The notes beneath the pieces are model-generated. The model was given only the letters and a program-made list of their open reading frames with translations. It was not told where the DNA came from and searched no databases. Made by a program: the position numbers and the translations under genes. Below are positions 24,175 through 36,283 of a DNA stretch of 36,421 nucleotides, in pieces. Source of the DNA: Rhodoblastus acidophilus. Lineage in GTDB: Bacteria; Pseudomonadota; Alphaproteobacteria; Rhizobiales; Beijerinckiaceae. The DNA is taken from NCBI RefSeq assembly GCF_025961575.1, contig NZ_JAOQNX010000042.1:1-36421 (forward strand). Reading direction: 5' to 3'. Every line of letters starts with the position of its first letter. The stretch's first letter is position 1.

Positions 24175-26646
24175 ATGGCCGAATATGATCCGAGCAAAGA
24201 GGCGCGGCAGGGGCTGGGAACGTTTGCTGCGCTGGGGGTGCTGCTCGCTGGCGGCGTCCTCGTCGCTGTAGCCTGGGAAGTGGCCTTCGCAGTCACGGTC
24301 GGCCTCTCCACCAAATCCTGGGCGCTCTGGCAGAGGTTCGCCCACGGCGAGCTGCTGTTGCCGGCTCAGACCGTCATGGACCAGTGGGGGGCGCCATTGG
24401 TGCGCGAACTCGCCGGCCGTGCTCTGCTGGCGACAGTCGCAGCAATCGTCATCGTCGGCGCCGGCGTTGCGCAACTGGCGCAGCAATTCGTGGGCGCCCG
24501 GGCGCCAAAGGGCGGGGCGCGGTTCGCAGGCGCGGCCGAATTGCGCAAGGCCGATCTGTTCAATGGCACAGTGGGGTACAGCATCTTTCTCGGCCGTTTC
24601 GACGGGCGAGACGTGCGCTATTCCGGGCCGAGCCATGTCTATGTGAACGGCCCCACCCGCGCGGGCAAGGGCGTGGGCTTTGTACTGCCGAACGCCCTGG
24701 AATGGCGGGGATCTCTGATTGGCCTCGACATCAAGCGGGAAATGTGGGCCGAGATCGCCGCCGCGCGCGTGCAGATGGGCCAGAGGGTGTTCCTGTTCTC
24801 CCCTGGTTCTGAGGAAACGCATCGGTGGAATCCGCTCGATCTCGTCGCGCCCTGGCCGGCGCGCGCGACCGACGTCGCCAATATCGCGCGCAGCCTGATC
24901 GCAGCGCCGGCGACCGGCGACGCCTACTGGGCGGAAACCGCGCGCGGCCTGTTCGCCGGGATTTTGGCTTACGTCCTCGACAGCCGCGAGATGGAAGGCC
25001 GGCGCACGATCAAATCGGCCCTGAAGATGTTCAGCCGGGGCGAGCCTCTGGCGCGGGTGATGGCCAAGATTCTGACCGAAGAACCGGACCTGCATGAATT
25101 TGTGAAGGACAAATTCGCGCAGCACATCGGCCGCGAAGAAAAGCAGCGCATGTCTTTCGAAGCCCATATCGTGACGGCGCTCGACGCCTGGAACAACAGC
25201 CTGGTCGAAGAAGCCACGGAGGCGAGCGATTTCAACATCGCAGACCTCAGGCGGAAGCCCTTCACGATCCTGATCGGCACACCGATCGGCGACTTCGGCG
25301 CCGTCGAGGCCGTCATTCGGCTGCTGGTCCAGCAGGTGCACGACGTGCTGCTGCGGGCGCTTCCCGGCCTGGATGAGCCGCACAAGCTCCTGCTGATGCT
25401 TGACGAGTTCTACCAGTTTGGCCGGATGCCCGAGATTGTCGACCGCGCGCCGCTCGTCGCGGGCTACGGCTTCCAGATCGCGGTGATCGCGCAAGGGCTG
25501 ACTCAGTTGGACGTTCGCTATGGCAAACCCACCCGCGACATGCTGATCGGCAACATGGACGTGAAGCTGTTCATCGGCGTTGGAGACGAAACAACCGCGA
25601 AATATGGCTCCGACGAAGTGGGCAAGCATTATGTTCGCCGCGAAGGCTGGGGCGCGTCGTTTGGCGTCGGTGGCTCCGCGCGGATGAGCCGGTCGATTCA
25701 GGGCCGGTGGGAGCTGGAGCCGCTGTTGACGTCCGAAGGCCTTCGTCGCCTCGACAGCCGGAAATCGCTCCTGCTGGTGCGCGGGCAATATGGCGCCATC
25801 CTGGACAAAGTGAACTTCTTCCTTGATAGCGCTTACAAACGCCGGGCGAACGACGCGGCATCGTTCAAGTCGGCGGTGCTGATGCCCCACCTGCACGTCG
25901 ACCACGGCGACCCGATGCCTCGGATCCAGGCCGGTGCGGCCCAGGCCGGGACGCCGTCCTTGACAGCGGCAGCGCATCATGAAGCCGCCATTAAAGCGAT
26001 CATGCGCGAAGCGCGTGCGCTGTTCGCGGACGTTAGCGACTTTGAATCAGCCTTCCTTACGGCCATGCAGGCTCGCGAAAATGCAGCAGTCGCGGAGGTC
26101 TGCAACATCCTCCGCACTAAGCCCGAAACGTTCGGGACGTTGCGATCGCTCAACTTGCGGGCGCGGCTGCTCACGGCGAACGACGATCGCACGCTGGTCT
26201 TGAGGGCGCAAATCATCGCCGCGCGCCAAGCGCTGAACAACGAGCGCGCCGAAACGGTGATGGATCGCGCCGGCGTCGTTCCGGCTCTCAGAGTGGCGGC
26301 GGGCATTGCCGACAGTGGGTTGGCGAATTTGCCGGAGATCGCAGCGCCGGCGAACCCGCCAGACGAGGCGACGCGGGCAGCTGGCGGCGGTGCGGTAAAC
26401 CGGGTCGAGGCCGCGCAACCCGAAGCAGCTGACAAAGACGTCGAGGAAATCTCCGATGAGGAGGTTCGCTCTGCCGCGCAAGAGAGCGAAGCGAAAGCAC
26501 TGGCGATCAAGGCGAACATTGACGCGAAGCTAACCGAGTTTGACGAACGAACCAAAGAATTGCTTGCAAATGAATTGAATGTTCTCGGCGCAGCGGCGCC
26601 TCAATTTGTCGACACGCCCGACGACCTGCCATCCTTAATGGGCTAA
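24175..26646 (+). CDS. virD4: VirD4-type coupling protein with long C-terminal extension
   Basis: The 823-residue type IV coupling ATPase brings DNA-protein substrates to the channel. Two membrane helices lie at about 15-42 and 80-103. The TraG/VirD4 core has Walker A GPTRAGKGVGFVLPN at about 159 and Walker B LLMLDEFYQFG at about 406-416, plus a VIAQGLTQLD motif. The core ends near residue 590. About 230 extra residues follow, helical and charged, with a KPETFGTLRS motif near 649-658 that resembles the BID-type secretion-signal domain, then an acidic tail. Typical VirD4 proteins are 550-700 residues. It starts 94 bases after virB11 and ends the operon. Confidence 0.93.
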   Translation: MAEYDPSKEARQGLGTFAALGVLLAGGVLVAVAWEVAFAVTVGLSTKSWALWQRFAHGELLLPAQTVMDQWGAPLVRELAGRALLATVAAIVIVGAGVAQLAQQFVGARAPKGGARFAGAAELRKADLFNGTVGYSIFLGRFDGRDVRYSGPSHVYVNGPTRAGKGVGFVLPNALEWRGSLIGLDIKREMWAEIAAARVQMGQRVFLFSPGSEETHRWNPLDLVAPWPARATDVANIARSLIAAPATGDAYWAETARGLFAGILAYVLDSREMEGRRTIKSALKMFSRGEPLARVMAKILTEEPDLHEFVKDKFAQHIGREEKQRMSFEAHIVTALDAWNNSLVEEATEASDFNIADLRRKPFTILIGTPIGDFGAVEAVIRLLVQQVHDVLLRALPGLDEPHKLLLMLDEFYQFGRMPEIVDRAPLVAGYGFQIAVIAQGLTQLDVRYGKPTRDMLIGNMDVKLFIGVGDETTAKYGSDEVGKHYVRREGWGASFGVGGSARMSRSIQGRWELEPLLTSEGLRRLDSRKSLLLVRGQYGAILDKVNFFLDSAYKRRANDAASFKSAVLMPHLHVDHGDPMPRIQAGAAQAGTPSLTAAAHHEAAIKAIMREARALFADVSDFESAFLTAMQARENAAVAEVCNILRTKPETFGTLRSLNLRARLLTANDDRTLVLRAQIIAARQALNNERAETVMDRAGVVPALRVAAGIADSGLANLPEIAAPANPPDEATRAAGGGAVNRVEAAQPEAADKDVEEISDEEVRSAAQESEAKALAIKANIDAKLTEFDERTKELLANELNVLGAAAPQFVDTPDDLPSLMG

Positions 26647-26695
26647 CGTTCAAGCGATTTCATTGCGGAGTGCCTGTCCAGCAATTGGCCCGATC

Positions 26696-26771
26696 CGACT
26701 GCCGCCGATCGAAATGTGCGGCGGCGCGAGAGGGACCGCGGAATAGTGGACATTTCGAGCGGCGGCAGTCG
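26696..26771. repeat. Long imperfect inverted repeat after virD4
   Basis: The arms at 26696-26717 and 26750-26771 are 22 bases each and pair at 21 positions (core ACTGCCGCCGATCGAAATGT against its complement with one mismatch). The centre is 32 bases and GC-rich. The first arm starts 50 bases after the virD4 stop. Options are a terminator, a recombinase or transfer-origin site, or a MITE-like scrap. No T-run follows, so a simple intrinsic terminator is less likely. Confidence 0.6.
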
Positions 26772-26959
26772 CCTCGCTCCACCACAACTCTTCACGAAAT
26801 CAACGCTTCGCTTTTCTGCAACCCTAGCGACATTAATCAAAATTGACAAAATCAGCTGACAGCAGACACTGAAGTAGTTGAGAACGAACGTCGCCCGAAG
26901 TTGTTTGGAACGATTTCCCAGCGATATTCTCGCCTATACCGTGCAAGTCGGAGGCACGC
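26772..26959. other. Leader region of the hybrid kinase
   Basis: There is no gene here. The stretch is AT-richer than its surroundings and includes TTGACA at 26843-26848, a possible -35 box, but no good -10 box at the right distance. GGAGG lies 7-11 bases before the kinase ATG at 26960. Confidence 0.3.
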
Positions 26960-31462
<4,503 letters not shown>

Positions 31463-31511
31463 TTAGTCCGATAGCTGAATGACCGCCTCAGAGCGGCGTT
31501 GCCGCACGAAC

Positions 31512-31535
31512 GGTGACCGGAATGCCACGGTCACC
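31512..31535 (+). terminator. Hairpin downstream of the kinase
   Basis: GGTGACCG (31512-31519) and CGGTCACC (31528-31535) are exact inverted copies with an 8-base loop, 50 bases after the kinase stop. No T-run follows, so it could work as an RNA-end stabiliser or Rho-linked terminator. Confidence 0.4.
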
Positions 31536-31689
31536 AGCGTCGGCTTCGAATAGATCAGAGCCGTGTACCTGAAAGGTCACGAAACTGCGGCGGATTTAAA
31601 GACGTAACGGATGCCTCCAGCGCAAACTGAGGATTGGATGATTGAAAAACCTCCACCCCAAAGCAGACACAAATTAGCTGATTTGACGC

Positions 31690-32386
31690 TCAGTACTGGA
31701 CCGTTGTGCGCACGCCGAGAACGAGGGCGTTGGGAATAGAAAGAAAGACATTCGGTTTGTGCGGGTCCGGAGCGCAGAGCCGGGATGAATGACCTATTGT
31801 ATGCGTGGCTTTACGAGAACGCCCATAGCCACCTTGAAGGAATAGGTTACTTCAATGATCGACTCGAAAGTCCGAGCGGCGCGGTTTGCGCCAGTGAAGT
31901 AATTGGCGTCGAGATCGGCGGCGTGTGCTATGGCGCTGATCCGTGCGAACGTTCCAAGCAAGGCGAACTGGTCGTCAGGACGGCCGGGGACCATGCCCTG
32001 GAACGTCAGCCCCCCGTCCCCATAGAATCCACGATCTTGCGGTCGGGTGGGGCGAAGGCGAGGCGGCCGAAGGCGAAGGCGCCATCGTCCGCCTTTCCCG
32101 GCTTTTGCTAAACCTGCCGGTCCAAAATGCCGTAAAACGCTAAATCGCCGCGATGCTGACGAAGCGAACCGCTGCCGCCCGGATCCCAAATGGACCCGCC
32201 GTCGCTGGCGAAGCGCTCGTCGGCGAAGCAGCCGAAATGGCTCCAGCCGCCGATCCGCAACGTTCCGGGCAGGAGCGAGCCCATCTCCGCGCCATATTTT
32301 GAACTGCGCCTCAGCAATTGCGAACGGCGGGTCTGTTATGCGGAAATTCAGTCCATAGGCATCGTGCTTCTGTGGATCGCCACGAG
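31690..32386 (-). pseudogene. OprB-family carbohydrate porin, heavily broken
   Basis: Minus-strand frames join into the C-terminal two-thirds of an OprB porin. From high to low coordinate they read RGDPQKHDAYGLNFRITDPP; after a frameshift PGTLRIGGWSHFGCF and HRGDLAFYGILDRQV; a TAG where Trp is expected; QKPGKADDGAFAFGRLAFAP; a frameshift; YGDGGLTFQGMVPGRPDDQF and ANYFTGANRAARTFESI; a TAG where Tyr is expected (RIQ-stop-VIHPG); another frameshift; and NALVLGVRTTVQY with TGA at 31692-31690. The terminal aromatic residue is that of outer-membrane barrels. The 5' part is missing and the gene joins directly onto mgtC at about 32384. Two stops and at least three frameshifts show old decay. Confidence 0.8.
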
Positions 32387-32690
32387 CACCACAGCGTCGC
32401 GGCGGCGTTGAGGCCCCAGACCTTGCTGCCCTCCTTCATGATCGCGCCGGCGCCGAGAAAGCCGATGCCGGACACCACATAGGCGGCGATTTGCGCCGCG
32501 CCCGCGGCGCCGCTGATTCGAAACCCGAGCGAAACGAAGGGCGCGGCGCCCACGACGACAAGCACATTCGTCCTCAGTCCGGCGCTGCGCTGGCGGTATT
32601 GCCGCTCGGCGCCGATCAGCGGCGCCAGCACGAAGGCGACAGCGACGCGATGGTCAGATCCATCACCGGCCCGATTTCGACCTTGATCAT
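32383..32690 (-). pseudogene. MgtC/SapB-family gene, frameshifted and truncated
   Basis: From ATG at 32690 (GAGGG upstream) the frame reads IKVEIGPVMDLTIASL. Then a one-base indel moves the family sequence to another frame: VAFVLAPLIGAERQYRQRSA, GLRTNVLVVVGAAPF, YVVSGIGFLGAGAIMKEG and LNAAATLWCS. At about 32384 the homology stops and OprB sequence starts. MgtC-family proteins are inner-membrane proteins of about 150-230 residues linked to Mg2+ and acid stress. The C-terminal part is lost here. Confidence 0.8.
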
Positions 32691-32730
32691 GATATCGCCC
32701 TCGCGAGTCCGGCGTCGCGCGCTAGACTTG

Positions 32731-33330
32731 GTCATCGACTCATTAAACCGGCACCATATGCGAAACGCCGCGAGCTTGACGCCTGCGAGGAAGTTGTCGG
32801 CTCGCTTGTCGTAACGCGTGGCGACGGCTCTGAAGTGCTTCAGTTTGTTGAAGAACCGCTCCACTAGGTTGCGATACCGGTAGAGGTATTTGCTGAAGGC
32901 GGGCACGTTCTTTCTGTTGGGCATGGGTTTGACGTTGGCCCATGCGCCGCGATCGGTGAGAGCTTTGCGCATCGCGTCGCTGTCATACGCGCGATCGGCC
33001 AACAGGATTTGCCCGTCCTTCAATGCGGCGTGTTGATGGACGCGGATCGACGAGGAGTCGATCATTTGGATGTCGCCGTCGTAAGCCTTTGAAACAGCGT
33101 TGAGAAGCCGATCCCACACGCCCGCTGCGCCACCGGTTGAAGCGATTGACGCAAGTTGTGTGCGGCCCGTAGCGGGCCGGGATGTCAGCCCAGGGGGCCC
33201 CGGTGCGTAGACGCCAGAAAATCCCGTTCAAAACCATCCGGTCGTCCGAACGCTCGACGCCGCGCACCTTGTTCGGCAAAAGCGGCTGGATCACCGACCA
33301 TTCAAAATCCGTCAAATCAAAACGAGCCAT
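32731..33330 (-). pseudogene. IS5-family transposase, two frames, internal deletion
   Basis: Frame one starts with ARFDLTDFEWSVIQPLLP and NGIFWRLRTGAPWADIPARY. Frame two continues GVWDRLLNAVSKAYDGDIQM and IDSSSIRVHQHAA, then jumps to LADRAYDSDAMRKAL and ends NLVERFFNKLKHFRAVATRY. Two frames are normal for this IS group, which often uses programmed frameshifting. The block between the first catalytic Asp region and LADRAYD (usually with SRGGLTTKIH) is missing, about 50 residues, so the enzyme should be inactive. Frame two has no stop inside the element and runs on to 32616. Confidence 0.85.
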
Positions 33331-33404
33331 TCTCATGCCCCCCAGATCGGGGAAACTGAATCAGAGCGGCCGCGATTCGGGAATCCCGTTTATGAGTTCA
33401 TGAC
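32731..33404 (-). mobile_element. IS5-family (IS427-like) insertion sequence, internally deleted
   Basis: The ends GTCATCGACTCATTAAAC (32731 onward) and, on the other strand, GTCATGAACTCATAAAC (from 33404) are near-matching terminal inverted repeats. They are flanked by CTTG (32727-32730) and CTAG (33405-33408), close to the YTAR target preferred by IS427-like elements. At about 674 bp it is shorter than the usual 800-900 bp because the transposase lacks a central block. The insertion sits exactly at the 3' end of the CDF transporter gene. Confidence 0.75.
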
Positions 33405-34304
33405 CTAGGGCGCCGAAGCCAAGGGCTGATCGGCCGTCTTCTCGGCCTTGTCGTGCGGCTCGACGTGGATGGTCACGACGGCTTCGAGCAAAGCCTCCGT
33501 CAAGGCGGCTTCGATCCGGTCGCAGATTTCATGCGAGCGGGCGACGGTCATGTCCCCGGGAACGACGAGATGGAGATCGATGAAGGTGACCTTGCCTGCA
33601 TAGCGCGTGCGAAGGTCGTGAAACTCGATCGCGTCCTGTGCATGATCGGCGAGAACTTTTCGAATGGCGACCAACTGGTCCTCCGGCGCGGTCTCGTCGA
33701 GCAAACTTCCGGAATTCTCCTTGAATACCTCCCAGCCGCTCCACAGGACGTGGAGCGCCACCAGACCGGCGATCACGGCGTCGAGAACGTGGATTCCGGT
33801 GACGATCACCAGTCCAACGCCCACCACCACGCCGCCCGAAGTGACGACGTCCGCGAACAGGTGCTTGCCGTCGGCGACGAGAGCGGGCGAATAATGTTTC
33901 CGTCCCTGGCGAATCAGGACGGCGCTCCAGACCGCGTTGAGGGCGGTGGCGATGCTGCTGATCCCCACGCCGAGCAAAGGCGCATCGATCGGCTTGGGCG
34001 CGAGAAGACTGTTGTAGGCTTCGTGGAGAATGGTGACGCCGGCGAGGACGATGAGGACGCCAACGACGACGGCGGACAGATATTCCGCCTTGTGATGACC
34101 GTAGGGATGCTTTTCGTCCGCCGGTTCGGCGGCATAGCGGATCGCCGCGATGGCGGCGATGGCGGTCACGACGTTGATGACGCTTTCCAGCGCGTCGGAA
34201 AACAGCGCCACGCTGCCCGTCATGTGCCAGGCAAAGCCCTTGATGAGCAGAACAATCAGGCTGATCGCCAAATTGCCCAAAGCGATTTTTCGGGAAAGGG
34301 GCAT
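33405..34304 (-). CDS. Cation diffusion facilitator (CDF) metal transporter
   Basis: This 299-residue inner-membrane exporter of divalent metal ions has six membrane helices, with the metal-site patterns LFSDALESVINVV in TM2 and HLFADVVTSGGVV in TM5. A His-bearing loop (DEKHPYGHHKAEYLS) and a cytoplasmic ferredoxin-like C-terminus (YAGKVTFIDLHLVVPGDMTV) are also present. Zn, Co, Fe or Mn could be the substrate. The stop TAG (33407-33405) is made by the CTAG that flanks the IS element, so the true C-terminus may have been trimmed slightly or left intact. The ATG at 34304 has a weak site (GGAA). The gene lies 3' of an Nramp remnant, which suggests a former metal-transport cluster. Confidence 0.92.
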   Translation of the reverse strand: MPLSRKIALGNLAISLIVLLIKGFAWHMTGSVALFSDALESVINVVTAIAAIAAIRYAAEPADEKHPYGHHKAEYLSAVVVGVLIVLAGVTILHEAYNSLLAPKPIDAPLLGVGISSIATALNAVWSAVLIRQGRKHYSPALVADGKHLFADVVTSGGVVVGVGLVIVTGIHVLDAVIAGLVALHVLWSGWEVFKENSGSLLDETAPEDQLVAIRKVLADHAQDAIEFHDLRTRYAGKVTFIDLHLVVPGDMTVARSHEICDRIEAALTEALLEAVVTIHVEPHDKAEKTADQPLASAP

Positions 34305-34400
34305 GAGGAATTCCGTCGAAAGGGAAGATGTTGGCGCGCCATCCGCGTTCGACCATGCGGACGAGCGGGTCGATGCGCCGGGAATGTTTCGGTTTCATGA

Positions 34401-34423
34401 CAGCCGGGATTGTCGCCCGGCTG
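34401..34423 (-). terminator. Hairpin between the Nramp remnant and the CDF gene
   Basis: CAGCCGGG (34401-34408) and CCCGGCTG (34416-34423) pair exactly around a 7-base loop, 23 bases past the Nramp stop in the leftward direction. No T-run is seen. Confidence 0.45.
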
Positions 34424-34445
34424 CGCTGCTCAGGGGAAAGCGGCT

Positions 34446-34982
34446 TTATTGAGTCGTGAGCGCAAGCATCACGATCCGGTAGAGCACCAGCCCGCCGGCG
34501 AAGACGAGGTAGAAGCGCAGCACGGACATCCACAGCCGCGACGCCCTTGAAAGGCGCGCCGGCGGCAGTTTGTGCAGCGGAGGCATCCGCCAGCAGGCGC
34601 GAACTTCGGGCTCGACCTTCACCGCCTCGCCCTTGCCGCGCAGCGCGAAGGCCGCCAGCGTGCCGACCAGGGTCAACGCGTCGCCGCCGCCGAGAATGGC
34701 GAGAATGGCCTCCTCGTCGGTCGCGTCAGGCAGCATCACCGAGGCCGTCAGGATGATCGACAGGATCACCAGCACCCCGATCACCGCGCAGGTGAAGACG
34801 TTGAGCCAGCGCCCATTGACCCAGGGTCCGAGCACGTTCTTGTCGTTGCACAGCAGCAGCAGGAACACGGTTACCGAAGGCACCAGCACGCCGGCCAGCG
34901 TCTGCACCGCATCGGTCAGCAGGCCGAGCGGCGCGCCGGGGGTGAGGACGAGGCCGGCGGCGAGTGTCCATTCGGCCTGCAC
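34446..34982 (-). pseudogene. Nramp-family metal transporter, C-terminal remnant
   Basis: About 178 codons match the last third of an Nramp (divalent metal/proton) transporter: GAPLGLLTDAVQTLAGVLVP, SVTVFLLLLCNDKNVLGPWV and NGRWLNVFTCAVIGVLVILS, then a cytoplasmic stretch and a last helix. Full proteins have about 11 helices and over 500 residues, so the first two-thirds, with the metal-binding DPGN-type motif, are missing. In-frame codons continue a little upstream until a stop near 35006. Confidence 0.8.
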
Positions 34983-35078
34983 TCCATCGTCGGTAGCAGG
35001 TGCCTATGCGGAACCCGTACCGTCCAACGAATCTCACGTGAAGGTCATGTCGCGTTACTCTTAACACTTTAAGCCAGG

Positions 35079-35252
35079 AGCTCGGGGACGACGATCGCCC
35101 AAGGTAAGGCGAATTGGTCCGCCGTTTTCGTCGGCGTCGGCGTCCTCGCGGTCATCTTGGCCCTCAAAAATTACAAGCGCGTCCCTGCCGTGGTGATCGC
35201 CGTGGTGGGGGCGACGTTTATGGCCGGGGTTTTCGGCCTTGACGAAAAATAT
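35079..35252 (+). pseudogene. SulP-family anion permease fragment
   Basis: About 58 codons read GTTIAQGKANWSAVFVGVGV, LAVILALKNYKRVPAVVIAV, VGATFMAGVFGLDEK. This resembles the membrane stretch of SulP sulfate permeases before the conserved 'lG-lP-GLP' region. The sequence then breaks off and no other part of the gene is present. It lies against the truncated Nramp gene on the opposite strand, so a deletion probably joined the two remnants. Confidence 0.5.
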
Positions 35253-35595
35253 AAATCTTGCGCGCGAGACCACCGAACACGCGTCCCTCGTCGTGCTCGT
35301 CGGTATAAACCGCAACTTCGGCGAAGCGTTTTGGGACCTGAGTGGAACTGATGGGCTTTGGCCCTAAACTGCGCATTAAGTGTTCCGGGGCGCAAGGTCG
35401 GTCATCTTTATAAAAAGACGCCCGCAGGATCCCATTCCTGGCGGGCGATGTTTCGCAGTGTAGAGGGAATTCCCATATAATTGTGCAGGCGCGAAATAGT
35501 TCCGCAGCGCAGCACCGAAGTGGAGAACCCGCGTGACACCTCTGCAGAAACTTGGCATTTTAGGAGACGTTTCCTGACGCCAACCGTTATCTTCA
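35253..35595. other. Intergenic stretch with one hairpin
   Basis: No gene can be supported. A plus-strand frame near 35255-35365 (ETTEHASLVVLVGINRNFGE) looks protein-like but is not recognised. At 35420-35446, GCCCGC-AGGA pairs with TCCT-G-GCGGGC (one bulge), a stem that could end transcription before the FixJ gene. Confidence 0.35.
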
Positions 35596-36120
35596 ATGGC
35601 TCAGCCTTCTACAATTCATATCGTCGACGACGAAGCCGATATCCGTCACGCGATGGAGCTTATTCTTGAGAGCGCCGGCTACCGGGCGCGCAGCTATAGT
35701 TCGGCGCGTGAGTTCTTCGACGCCGACCACCGCGGAAGCAACGGCTGCGTGGTCCCCGATTTAAGCATGCCCGACGAGAGCGGAATCGAGCTGTTGGCGC
35801 GGCTCCAGCAGAGCGCCGCCGCCATGCCCGTCATCGTTGTCTCCGGCCGAGGGGATATTGCGCTCGCAGTGCATGCAATGAAGAAGGGCGCGGTCGATTT
35901 CATCGAAAAACCGTTTTCCGCCGAGCGGCTGATCCAAGCAGTTCGCGTCGCCGTCGAGAAAGCCAATCTGAATGAGCCTATTCCGCAAACCGATTTGCCC
36001 ATGCTGAGCAGACGGGAAAAGGAGGTGTTGAGCGAGGCTCTCGTTGGGAAGGCCAACAAGATTATCGGCCAGGAGCTGAAGATCAGCGAGCGGACAGTGG
36101 AATCGCATCGCGCGTCGATC
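35596..36120 (+). pseudogene. FixJ-type response regulator, truncated at the C-terminus
   Basis: The receiver domain is complete: IHIVDDEADIRHAM, phospho-acceptor Asp55 in VVPDLSMPDESGIELL, and the VSGRGDIALAVHAM and GAVDFIEKPF motifs. The LuxR-type helix-turn-helix starts (LSRREKEVLSEALVGKANKI, GQELKISERTVESHRASI) and then stops at about 36120, just after the recognition helix. The usual last 20-25 residues are replaced by unrelated sequence, and the open frame continues to 36294 as Arg-rich nonsense. The protein may still be made but probably binds DNA poorly. There is no partner kinase next to it. The start at 35596 has only a weak upstream site. Confidence 0.82.
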
Positions 36121-36130
36121 GCTGATCCGG

Positions 36131-36283
36131 CCTTCAAGCTCGCCCGCGACCTATGTGCGTCGCGTCGACCGTGTGCGCTATCATCCGGCCTATCACGCGC
36201 TGATGGAGATCGCGGTCGAAGGCGGGCTCGCCGCGCCAGAAGAAAAACCCGGCGCCCACGTCGAAAGGGCGGCACGGTTCTAG
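36131..36283 (+). pseudogene. AidB-like acyl-CoA dehydrogenase fragment
   Basis: In the frame ending at TAG 36281-36283, the codons read SSSPATYVRRVDRVRYHP, AYHALMEIAVEGGLAAPEE. This matches the N-terminal 'GrRvDeVefHPayHaLM' region of AidB-type proteins of the DNA-alkylation response. Only about 50 codons remain, joined to the cut end of the FixJ gene. The rest of the gene is absent from the remaining 140 bases. Confidence 0.5.

Noticed and set aside
24172-25980. 602-codon open frame antisense to virD4
   Set aside because: It mirrors the high-GC virD4 frame, has no recognisable domain and no ribosome-binding site, and virD4 itself has clear motifs throughout.
33453-34533. Long frames on both strands over the CDF gene
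   Set aside because: Only the 33405-34304 minus frame has CDF motifs and membrane helices; the others are charged nonsense typical of antisense frames.
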